Under the pieces are notes generated by a model. That model worked only from the letters and a program-made list of their open reading frames with translations. It did not search any database and was not told where the DNA came from. Shown in pieces: positions 25,674 to 33,379 of a stretch of 64,000 nt of DNA. The stretch spans positions 7,912 to 71,911 of the forward strand of contig UQYV01000013.1 in assembly GCA_900545245.1 (NCBI GenBank), given 5' to 3'. Both the position numbers and the translations under genes were made by a program. This stretch comes from an uncultured Bacteroidales bacterium (GTDB taxonomy: Bacteria > Bacteroidota > Bacteroidia > Bacteroidales > UBA932). The first letter of the stretch is position 1; every line of letters begins with the position of its first letter.

Positions 25674-26564
25674 ATGAGAACTTGGATAACACGAATATAT
25701 GTCGCTGCCCTCTGTCTCGCGGCATCGGCCGTCTCCTGCACTAAGGACACTGGCAGAAACCGCTCCGAGGAGGGCGGCAGACCGATGAGTTTCACGGCGG
25801 GAAAACTCCGGACGGCGACTGGAAGTGCAGTCAGCGGAGGCTGGGACGGCATCTCGTCCGTTGCTGTCAAGGTCGGGGACGAGGTACGGGAGTACAATGT
25901 AACTGTCAACGGAGGCACTGTGATTCTCAGCTGCGACAGGCCGTTTTTCTGGAAGAACCTTGAGACTGAGGTTGAAGCATGGTGGCCGATTAACACAGCG
26001 GACATCCAGCACAAACCCGACGTACTTGTCTTGGCCGACCAGAGTTCTGAAGAGGATCTGAACGAGAGCGACTTCATCGAGGCTTCAGGCACGGTTTCGT
26101 TCGAAACCCCAAGGCTCGATTTCCGGCATCGCACGGCAAAGGTGACGGTGACGCTCATCCCGGGCGAGGACATCACGGAGGAAGACATCACCGGTGTGGA
26201 ACTTTCCCTTCTCACCTGCTCTGAAGGCGTTGAGGGCGGCTCGACTTCCTGCAAGGCATTTCACACTGCATCCGGAGCCTTCACCGCGCTTCTTCCCTCA
26301 CAGACCATTCCGGCAGGGTCGGCATTCGTGACCGCAAAGGTCGGAGACTTGAAATATGTCTTCAGGCCATCCTCCCCCGTCACGCTTGAAGCGGGCAAGG
26401 AATACAGCTACAGGCTCACAGTGAAGAAAGCCGGGCTTGAACCTGTCGCCGCTCCCGACATCACAGACTGGGAAGAGGACGAGATTGGCCACGGAGGCGG
26501 CGCAGTTCCGATTCTTGCCCTTTTCGCGACCACGGGTAACGGAATTATTGAAACAATACTATAA
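25674..26564 (+). CDS. Fimbrillin family lipoprotein
   Basis: 296 residues; signal ending ASAVSC. Fimbrillin pattern: GTVILSCDRPFFWKNLETEVEAWWP, VLADQSSEEDLNESDF, PRLDFRHRTAKVTVTLIPG, FTALLPSQTIPAGSAF, YSYRLTVKKAGLEPVAAPDI, TDWEEDEIGHGG. The DFRHRTAKVTV and KEYSYRLTVKKAG strands are the conserved core of the Mfa-like fold. The gene sits 23 nt after its upstream neighbour and 12 nt before the next. Probably a minor or shaft subunit. Confidence 0.72.
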   Translation: MRTWITRIYVAALCLAASAVSCTKDTGRNRSEEGGRPMSFTAGKLRTATGSAVSGGWDGISSVAVKVGDEVREYNVTVNGGTVILSCDRPFFWKNLETEVEAWWPINTADIQHKPDVLVLADQSSEEDLNESDFIEASGTVSFETPRLDFRHRTAKVTVTLIPGEDITEEDITGVELSLLTCSEGVEGGSTSCKAFHTASGAFTALLPSQTIPAGSAFVTAKVGDLKYVFRPSSPVTLEAGKEYSYRLTVKKAGLEPVAAPDITDWEEDEIGHGGGAVPILALFATTGNGIIETIL

Positions 26565-26576
26565 CACTCTAGCCAA

Positions 26577-28247
26577 ATGAATAGATATTATTGGACCATT
26601 CTGGCGAGCCTATCTTTGGTGGCCGCATCCTGTGGCAAAACTGAACCGGAAAGCGCCACAACTCTTCCCGAGGGCAAATATCCGCTGAAGCTAACTGCAG
26701 AAATGACGCAGCCGCTGACACGCTCCGGAGGCAAGGACGCATGGACGGGAGGTGAGGAAATAGGCGTGAGCATGGACGGGCTGCTCTCCCCCAGGAAATT
26801 CGTGATTGAGCCGGGCGGCAGCGCAAAGCCTATCGATGCGGCAAACACAATCTGGTGGAAGAACGCCGATGAGGCACGCGTCACGGCATGGTATCCTGAC
26901 ATCGTCAATCCTGCCCTTGACATCTCCGACCAGAGCGGCGGATATGCAGATTTCGACCTCGTGTGGGCGACAGCTGTTGGACGCTATGACCGGGATATAG
27001 TCCTTCAGTTCACACACAGGATGGCGAAAGTCGAGTTCTCGCTCGCGGCCGGCGACGGAATCACCGAGGAGGAACTGGCGAGCGCTTCGGTCAAGGTACT
27101 CGGCGACGACGAGGCCTATTTCAGTATCGGAATGGTGGGAGCGGCGGACAAGTCGGACGGCGAGATAGCCCCCTACTACGACTCAGCGACGAAGAAGTTC
27201 GAGGCCGTGGTCGTGCCGCAGGACATGACGGGCAAGCCGCTCATCCGGATAGGGCTCGGCGGGAAGACCTTCGCCTACACCCCGCCCACCGAGACTGCCG
27301 GGAAACTTGAGCCGGGGACTTGCCACAGCTACTCCATCACGATGAAGGCCAACGGGCTTGAGGTGGAGACACCGTGGGGATACGACTGGTCCGATGGCGG
27401 CGAGGAGAACGTCACCCCCAAACAAGTGCAACTTTTCAAGGCAGATGAGCTTAAGATAGGCGACTACTTCTATTCCGACGGGACTTGGAGCGACGGTGGT
27501 CTGCGCAAACGCTATGAAGACGGCAGTATGGGGATAGCTGATCCCAAGCCCGCCCCCGTGCTGACTAACCCTACAACCGGTGCAAGCAGGGCAGTCGTCG
27601 GCATCGTGTTCCAGACGGACCCGAGCCGCATCGGCGCAAAAGAGAAAAAGAAACTGGGCGCTGTGCATGGGCTGGTGATGAGCGTTAAGAATGCCGCGAC
27701 AAAACAAGGCTGGGGTCCTAACGAGGATGAAGGGCTGAAGAAATGCAAAACGAAAGCCGACAGTTACAATGACATAAGCGGCTATGGAAACTGCGAACGA
27801 ATCCGTTCCAATCGCGGCAACTTCGACAACTATCCTGCATTCAAGGCCGCCGACGATTATAACAAGGTCTGCCCTGTTCCCGCGACCACGACCGGTTGGT
27901 ATCTTCCTGCCTCAGGTCAGTGGTGGGACATCCTCCAGAATCTGGGTGGTTGTCCGGATTTTGCAAAGCAGGATGAGCAAACCTCGTCGGAAAACGGCTC
28001 TTGCGATTGGTATGGTCAAGGCAATATGCTCGCTGCTTTGAACGCTTGGATGGTGCATATTGCCGATGGAAACAAGGATACATTTCGTGATGCTGACTGT
28101 TTTTGGTCATCTTCGGAGGGCACGGGCTACTTTCCCGCACAGGAATGGACCCTGTACTTCAGTACCGGCATGCCTGAAGGCCGCGTGAGCTGCTTCCGTA
28201 TCAGGAAGGACCTCGGTAACAATGTGCGTCCCGTCCTTGCTTTCTAA
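26577..28247 (+). CDS. Fimbrillin-type lipoprotein with C-terminal FISUMP-like domain
   Basis: 556 residues; signal with lipobox VAASC. Residues ~20-270 are fimbrillin-like (AWTGGEEIGVSMDG, ARVTAWYPDI, DISDQSGGYADFDLVWA, LQFTHRMAKVEFSLA, HSYSITMKANGLEV, YDWSDGGEENV). From ~300 comes a C-terminal domain with GIVFQTD, GWYLPASGQWWDILQNLGG, FWSSSEGTGYFPAQEWTLYF and SCFRIRKDLGNNVRPVLAF, the layout of FISUMP/DUF1566-type domains found at the tips of surface fibres. The end at LAF without a C-terminal sorting tail fits a tip protein. Confidence 0.75.
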   Translation: MNRYYWTILASLSLVAASCGKTEPESATTLPEGKYPLKLTAEMTQPLTRSGGKDAWTGGEEIGVSMDGLLSPRKFVIEPGGSAKPIDAANTIWWKNADEARVTAWYPDIVNPALDISDQSGGYADFDLVWATAVGRYDRDIVLQFTHRMAKVEFSLAAGDGITEEELASASVKVLGDDEAYFSIGMVGAADKSDGEIAPYYDSATKKFEAVVVPQDMTGKPLIRIGLGGKTFAYTPPTETAGKLEPGTCHSYSITMKANGLEVETPWGYDWSDGGEENVTPKQVQLFKADELKIGDYFYSDGTWSDGGLRKRYEDGSMGIADPKPAPVLTNPTTGASRAVVGIVFQTDPSRIGAKEKKKLGAVHGLVMSVKNAATKQGWGPNEDEGLKKCKTKADSYNDISGYGNCERIRSNRGNFDNYPAFKAADDYNKVCPVPATTTGWYLPASGQWWDILQNLGGCPDFAKQDEQTSSENGSCDWYGQGNMLAALNAWMVHIADGNKDTFRDADCFWSSSEGTGYFPAQEWTLYFSTGMPEGRVSCFRIRKDLGNNVRPVLAF

Positions 28248-28270
28248 TTAATCTATTTTCCATTAAGAAT

Positions 28271-29965
28271 ATGAATATGAAGATACAAAGCATATTACCT
28301 CTCCTGCAAGCCACGTTGCTCCTGCTGCTTGCATCCTGCACGCGAGAAGAACTCCCTGGCGCGCAGGACAACAAGACGCAACAAATCGCCATTTCTGTGA
28401 CCGACGGGGGCTATTCCTCAGCTGACGCTCCAGTCACCCGCACGCTGGAAAAGGGCTACGCCACCGAGTTCACGGACGGCGACGCCTGCGGGCTCTATGT
28501 GGTGCGCGGTGCCAAAACGATCTATTCAAATGTGAAACTTATTGCGGAGCGGGATGCCGCCACAGGAAAACTTGTCTGGAAGGCTGCGGACGGGACAGTT
28601 CTCGCAGGAATGCCGAACGACCAATGTTATCTCTACTATCCCTACCGGCCCGACATGGACGGCAAGACCGCCGATGTTCCGCAGGACGCAATCAACCAGC
28701 GCGACCTGTTTTTCTTCCAGCCGCTCATCAGTTCATGGCAGCCGAATGAAGACCAGAGCACCAGAGAAGCCTACACCGCTTCCGACCTTATGACCTGCCA
28801 CAGCACAGCCTCCCCGGGTCTGACGGTCAACACGCTTGATGTTGCATTTTTCATGAGTCACCGAATGTCACTTGCCATCATTGACCTTCCGAAAACGGTC
28901 TATGAATTCACTGACGCGAGAGTTCCGGACTACACCGTCATCACCCCGACGACCTTCACCGGCTCCGCAAAGCCGCTTCGCACGGGAGACCATTTCCGCT
29001 ACATAGTGAACCCGCAGGCGAGCGCGGCTCCGACCATTTCCGGGAGCTTCGACGGAGGTAGCCTAGAGTTTACAATCACTCCTTCCGAACTTTACAAAGG
29101 CTACTTCAAGAGGTTCAAGGTGAACGGAGCCCCGGAGACGAAAAGAAACTACACGATTCAGCGCGGCGACTTCCTTCTAACTGACGGCAACCTGCTGCCA
29201 CGGGACGCGACTCTCACCGCCGAACAGAAGGCGAAAGTCGCGGCAATAGTCTTCTGGACACCCGCAGAGACCGAGACTGAGGGCAGGATTACCCCGGCAA
29301 GGCTTTCCGATGACAAAATCAGGTCAAAGGATTTTCCGCACTGCACACACGGGCTTGCAATATCCACTAAAAGACCGGTTCCAGCGCCTTGGCAAAACGA
29401 CCACGACAACTGGACTGCCGACGATTTTGTGCTGAATTTCCAGAACAGCGACAATTTCTCAAGAGCCGACAAATCCGACTTCCGCCCCATCGCACCGCTC
29501 AACAAGGCCGAAGACGACCTTAACAGAGTGCTCGGCTACCAGAATACCCAAATACTGCTGGCATACAACGACTGGCACCGTGCAAGCGGCAAGGGAACGC
29601 TCGTCGGGATTGCCGACAAGCTCATGGAATTTGCGGCCGCCAACCCTGCACCGGAGGGGAGCACGGGATGGTACATTCCATCGGCTAAAGAACTCTATAT
29701 GTTCGTGAACAAGGATCTCGACAACATCTACAAACTCAAAAACGGGTTTGAAACCTCAGACATTCTCAACAGTTCATATTCAACTCTCGGAATATACCCG
29801 CCGCTTGAATTTTTTCGATATCTTTGGTCCTCCACAGAAACCAAATTTAAATATTCGGATGTATTCGATGAAGCCTATCATCTGGACTACATTGGATATA
29901 TAACCAATAGTGTCAAGCGAGTAGGGAGCAATGGAAAAGGAGTAGTGTTCGTATGCGCATTCTGA
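28271..29965 (+). CDS. Fimbrillin-type lipoprotein with C-terminal FISUMP-like domain
   Basis: 564 residues; signal with LLLASC. Long N-terminal fimbrillin-like part (FTDGDACGLYVVRGAKTIY, DQCYLYYPYRPDMDG, VAFFMSHRMSLAIIDLPK, RYIVNPQASAAPTISG, KRNYTIQRGD), then a C-terminal domain from ~310 with GSTGWYIPSAKELYMFVNKD and RYLWSSTETKF, ending VKRVGSNGKGVVFVCAF. The domain plan matches the preceding gene, so the pair are paralogues. Last gene of the operon; 24 nt after its neighbour and 171 nt before trpS. An in-frame ATG two codons downstream is an equal start. Confidence 0.72.
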   Translation: MNMKIQSILPLLQATLLLLLASCTREELPGAQDNKTQQIAISVTDGGYSSADAPVTRTLEKGYATEFTDGDACGLYVVRGAKTIYSNVKLIAERDAATGKLVWKAADGTVLAGMPNDQCYLYYPYRPDMDGKTADVPQDAINQRDLFFFQPLISSWQPNEDQSTREAYTASDLMTCHSTASPGLTVNTLDVAFFMSHRMSLAIIDLPKTVYEFTDARVPDYTVITPTTFTGSAKPLRTGDHFRYIVNPQASAAPTISGSFDGGSLEFTITPSELYKGYFKRFKVNGAPETKRNYTIQRGDFLLTDGNLLPRDATLTAEQKAKVAAIVFWTPAETETEGRITPARLSDDKIRSKDFPHCTHGLAISTKRPVPAPWQNDHDNWTADDFVLNFQNSDNFSRADKSDFRPIAPLNKAEDDLNRVLGYQNTQILLAYNDWHRASGKGTLVGIADKLMEFAAANPAPEGSTGWYIPSAKELYMFVNKDLDNIYKLKNGFETSDILNSSYSTLGIYPPLEFFRYLWSSTETKFKYSDVFDEAYHLDYIGYITNSVKRVGSNGKGVVFVCAF

Positions 29966-30029
29966 TGCCCCTCTCCGCGCCGTGAAACATATTCTGCGGC
30001 AATGCCCGGCTTCCCATACCCATTTCATA

Positions 30030-30060
30030 TTGCGTAAGTTCTGTAATTTGTGTAAATTCG
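30030..30060 (+). promoter_or_regulatory. Possible trpS promoter
   Basis: TTG (30030-30032) and TAAATTCG (30053-30060) are 20 nt apart; the -7 has C in place of the third T of TTTG. No clear terminator of the fimbria operon is seen before it. Confidence 0.4.
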
Positions 30061-30135
30061 CGGTCTTGTATTATGAGGATATGGAAAGGGATTCCCCGTT
30101 TCATACATAAACTTGAATAAAACAGATTACAGAAT

Positions 30136-31236
30136 ATGGCAAAGGTTATTTTGACAGGCGACCGTCCTACCGGCAGACTTCACATCGGGCACTATGTAGG
30201 TTCTCTCCGCAGAAGGGTGGAACTCCAGAACAAAGGAGGATATGACGATATGTTCGTGTTCATCGCTGACGCGCAGGCACTCACGGACAATGCCGACAAT
30301 CCGGAGAAGGTGCGCCAGAACATCATTGAGGTGGCTCTGGACTATCTTTCAGTAGGTCTCGACCCGTCAAAAGTGACCATTTTCATACAATCTCTCATCC
30401 CCGAGCTCTGCGAGCTGACGTTCTACTATATGAATCTTGTCACCATCGCCCGCCTCCAGCGCAACCCTACGGTGAAGAGCGAAATCGAGATGCGCAAGTT
30501 CGAGGGCGAGAGCATCCCTGCCGGATTCTTTACCTACCCGGTTAGCCAAACGGCGGACATCACGGCTTTCAAGGCCACGATTATCCCGGCCGGAGAAGAC
30601 CAGGAGCCGATGATTGAGCAGGCCCGCGAGATTGTCCGCAAGTTCAACGGCACCTACAACTGCGACGTGCTGGTGGAGCCGGAAATCATGCTTCCCGACA
30701 ACGCGGTATGCTGCCGCCTCCCGGGCACCGACGGTCGCGCCAAGATGAGCAAGTCTCTGGGCAACTGCATCTATCTTTCCGATTCTGCAGAAGAGGTTTG
30801 GAAGAAAGTGAAGGGAATGTACACCGACCCGACACACCTCAAGGTCACAGACCCGGGCAAGGTGGAAGGCAACACTGTCTTCACCTACCTCGACGCCTTC
30901 TGCCGCCCGGAGCATTTCGGCCGCTACCTTCCTGAATATGAGAATCTCGACGCGCTCAAGGACCACTACCGCCACGGAGGTCTGGGCGATATGAAGGTCA
31001 AGAAGTTCCTCGGCGCAGTCCTCGAAGAGGAACTCGCCCCTATCCGTGCCCGCCGCGCCGAACTTGAAAAGGACATCCCGGCAATCTACGAGATTCTCCG
31101 CCAGGGCACCGAAAAGGCCCGCGCAGTGGCAGCACAGACTCTCCACGAGGTGCGCGAAGCGATGAGAATCAATTACTTTGATGACCCGACGCTCATTGCC
31201 GAGCAGGCTCGTCGCTTTGCGGAAAAAGCCGAATAG
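30136..31236 (+). CDS. trpS: Tryptophan--tRNA ligase
   Basis: 366 residues. Class I synthetase motifs are both visible: the HIGH-type PTGRLHIGHYVGSL at about 12-25 and AKMSKS at about 209-214. GDRPTG and the DAQALTDNADNPEKV region are characteristic of TrpRS, as is PAGEDQEPMIEQAREI. Length is slightly above the usual ~330 owing to a longer C-terminal helical end. A stand-alone gene by spacing. No T-box-like leader is seen. Confidence 0.95.
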   Translation: MAKVILTGDRPTGRLHIGHYVGSLRRRVELQNKGGYDDMFVFIADAQALTDNADNPEKVRQNIIEVALDYLSVGLDPSKVTIFIQSLIPELCELTFYYMNLVTIARLQRNPTVKSEIEMRKFEGESIPAGFFTYPVSQTADITAFKATIIPAGEDQEPMIEQAREIVRKFNGTYNCDVLVEPEIMLPDNAVCCRLPGTDGRAKMSKSLGNCIYLSDSAEEVWKKVKGMYTDPTHLKVTDPGKVEGNTVFTYLDAFCRPEHFGRYLPEYENLDALKDHYRHGGLGDMKVKKFLGAVLEEELAPIRARRAELEKDIPAIYEILRQGTEKARAVAAQTLHEVREAMRINYFDDPTLIAEQARRFAEKAE

Positions 31237-31271
31237 TCTCAAATCATCTTCAACCCATCAGCAAACATCCA

Positions 31272-31366
31272 TTTTTGTCCAAATCCCATCAAAAAACCGA
31301 GATTTGGACAAAAATCAACCAAATTTCGTCCAAATCCTATAAAAATTTCGAGATTTGGACAAAATT
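31272..31366. repeat. Two tandem 51-bp hairpin units made of alternating inverted 9-mers
   Basis: GTCCAAATC occurs at 31277-31285 and 31328-31336 and its inverse at 31301-31309 and 31352-31360. Unit spacing is 51 bp and arm spacing 24 bp in both units. The first unit forms a 14-bp perfect stem (31272-31285 with 31301-31314). No T-run follows on either strand. It lies between the trpS stop and the 3' end of the DUF4143-type ATPase. The 150-nt gap holds no gene. Confidence 0.75.
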
Positions 31367-31385
31367 CGACTTTTTGTAATATATT

Positions 31386-32651
31386 TTATACAATACCACC
31401 ACAATCAACGACCCATTTCCATACGGGAATAACTTCAATGCGCAGCCCATCGCGTTCGATGATGTCCTCATCCTCGTAGGTTATTATCATAGCCTTGTTC
31501 AGATGATGAAGTGAATTCAGCGCGGCCAGAGCTTTGACTTCGCGTTCAATGGTAATGTCATCGCCCAGCCGATAGCAGGATTGAACGGCAAGATTTTCCT
31601 CCGGGACATAAAAATCGACCTCAACATTCCTGTTGTAATAGAAAAGCCCGTCACCGTATTTCTTGAACAGAGTCAGGGCACAGAGATTCTCCAGCAACGC
31701 AGTTTCAGGATTGTTCAGAAATAGATGAAGAAGTCCGTTATCAACGAAATAGTGCTTCTTGACGGTCTCCCTTTCGACGAGCTTCGATGCATAATTATCC
31801 ACAGAAAACAACAGGCAAGACTCCTGAAGATAACGTACATACTCCATAACGGACGATACGCTACTCGAAACACCTGTCGATTTCACAAGATTGCACAGAC
31901 GGTTCAGCGAGCACGGTTGCATGACACTTTCTGCCAGACGTCGCACGCACAGACGCAAAGCATCGTCGTTCTTTATCTTATGTCTAACGACCAAATCATT
32001 AAGAAATATACGATTATATAAACCGTTCAGCCAAACACGTTTCTCACGAAAATTCACCAATTCAGGAAATCCGCCCCACTCGAAATATGTTCGGAACAGA
32101 CGCTGTAGATTGTCCGCCTTTCGTCCATATTGCCATCCCGAGGTAAGCTTCTCACCTGAAGCACTCAAAAACTCGCAAAAAGAGTACGGGAACACCTTCA
32201 CATCAAGATAGCGCCCACCAAGAACCGTCTCTACATCACGTCCCAGCATCTTCGCATTGCTGCCGGTCACATAGACCCGATACTTTCTGTTTGCAAGGCG
32301 CCGGGCGAAGTTTGCCCATCCATCGACATTCTGGATTTCATCAAAGAAAAAAACGGGACTACCATCATACATACTGTGATATGCCTGAAGAATAAGGTCA
32401 AAATCATCGGATGTCATCCCAAGCAAACGTTCATCATCAAAATTTATATACACTATGTCTTCCAGCCGCGTACCCTTTTTCAACATTTGCTGAACACGCT
32501 GATAGAGCAAATAGGACTTTCCCGCTTGCCTCACTCCGACAAAAACATAATTTCCAGACTCTTCCAAATCCAAAGGCCGTTCAATCAATGGGATATTGCC
32601 TATATATTCCTGATTTTCAGATATGATAACGCGAAAAAGTTCTTTGTCCAT
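31386..32651 (-). CDS. AAA-family ATPase with DUF4143-type C-terminus
   Basis: 421 residues. Walker A GVRQAGKSY at about 39-47, Walker B FFFDEIQN at about 99-106, and a sensor-like VYVTGSNAKML. The later part (YFEWGGFPELV, VKKHYFVDNGLLHLFLNNPE, EVDFYVPEENLAVQSCYRL) is the DUF4143-type region with nuclease-like residues. Such genes are common, often single, and drift among Bacteroidales genomes; their role is unproven. It is preceded by its own clear promoter (32668-32698) and followed by the inverted 9-mer array. Not obviously linked to trpS or to the lolA/MMPL pair. Confidence 0.85.
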   Translation of the reverse strand: MDKELFRVIISENQEYIGNIPLIERPLDLEESGNYVFVGVRQAGKSYLLYQRVQQMLKKGTRLEDIVYINFDDERLLGMTSDDFDLILQAYHSMYDGSPVFFFDEIQNVDGWANFARRLANRKYRVYVTGSNAKMLGRDVETVLGGRYLDVKVFPYSFCEFLSASGEKLTSGWQYGRKADNLQRLFRTYFEWGGFPELVNFREKRVWLNGLYNRIFLNDLVVRHKIKNDDALRLCVRRLAESVMQPCSLNRLCNLVKSTGVSSSVSSVMEYVRYLQESCLLFSVDNYASKLVERETVKKHYFVDNGLLHLFLNNPETALLENLCALTLFKKYGDGLFYYNRNVEVDFYVPEENLAVQSCYRLGDDITIEREVKALAALNSLHHLNKAMIITYEDEDIIERDGLRIEVIPVWKWVVDCGGIV

Positions 32652-32667
32652 ATTGTTCGTTTTGTCG

Positions 32668-32698
32668 CAAATATAGAAAACTTATTCGACAGCACAAA
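32668..32698 (-). promoter_or_regulatory. Promoter of the DUF4143-type ATPase
   Basis: On the minus strand TTTG (32695-32698) and TATATTTG (32668-32675) are 19 nt apart: a full match, 16 nt before the ATG. Confidence 0.65.
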
Positions 32699-32704
32699 AT
32701 AAAA

Positions 32705-32745
32705 ATCGCGGATTTTATTCGGTAGTATCGAATAAAATCCGCGAT
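32705..32745 (-). terminator. Intrinsic terminator of the MMPL-lolA unit
   Basis: A perfect 17-bp stem (32705-32721 with 32729-32745, loop 7 nt) is followed on the minus-strand RNA by UUUUUAUUUUG. It lies 21 nt after the lolA stop. Confidence 0.8.
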
Positions 32746-32766
32746 ATATTAATAAATGCCGGCAAC

Positions 32767-33354
32767 CTACTCGGCGCGGGATGTTTTTGCCGGAATGGTG
32801 AAAGAGTCGGCGGGGAGAGCGGCGGACTGGAGGAAGCCGGTCATTTTGTATTCGTTGACGGTGCCGCTGAACTCGGTGAGTTTCATGTACTGGAGGAGGC
32901 CGTCGGACTTGCGGTAGCTCAGTTCGATGCGGGAGTAGCCGCGGACTGCCTTCTTGCGGGCAGTGATTGTGACGTCGGTCGAACGGGCGAAATTCTGAAC
33001 CTGAATGTCCGCATCGTTTTCGTCGGCAACCTTTTGAGTATCACCTTTCACGCAGTTGAGAAGCGTTGCGCTCATGCCGCGCATCGGGGCATTCTTCGTG
33101 GTGTCGAAACGGCGCTCGTGCCCCGCCTGACGGAGATAGACATCCTTGCCGTTTATCACAACGAGATTTGTTGACGGAGAGTCGTAGTGGAGCGAAAGTC
33201 TGCCCGGCTCCGCATAATAAATCTTGCCCGCATCCTTCTCTGTAGTGCCGGCCGCTGTCTTGGTGTGGGTGAAACTTGCCTGAAGTCCTTTGACCTGGCC
33301 GGAAACTGCCGTCACACATAGGAGCGCGGCAATAAGAGTAAGTATCTTCTTCAT
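32767..33354 (-). CDS. LolA-like outer-membrane lipoprotein carrier
   Basis: 195 residues from ATG 33354 (MKKILTLIAALLCVTAVSGQ), which gives a signal peptide; eight codons upstream (MNCYKIFD) add nothing. Mature features LQASFTHTKTAA, GKIYYAEPGRLSLHYDSPSTNLVVINGKDVYL and YSRIELSYRKSDGLLQYMKLTEFSGTV match the LolA-like fold that carries lipids or lipoproteins through the periplasm. It begins 25 nt after the MMPL stop, and a LolA-like plus MMPL pair is a known arrangement in lipid-export and aryl-polyene clusters. Which lipid is moved is unknown. Confidence 0.82.
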   Translation of the reverse strand: MKKILTLIAALLCVTAVSGQVKGLQASFTHTKTAAGTTEKDAGKIYYAEPGRLSLHYDSPSTNLVVINGKDVYLRQAGHERRFDTTKNAPMRGMSATLLNCVKGDTQKVADENDADIQVQNFARSTDVTITARKKAVRGYSRIELSYRKSDGLLQYMKLTEFSGTVNEYKMTGFLQSAALPADSFTIPAKTSRAE

Positions 33355-33379
33355 ATCAAATATCTTATAACAATTCAAA

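Noticed and set aside
30367..31242. A 291-codon minus-strand frame across trpS
   Set aside because: trpS has both class I motifs in the other strand; this frame is a shadow.
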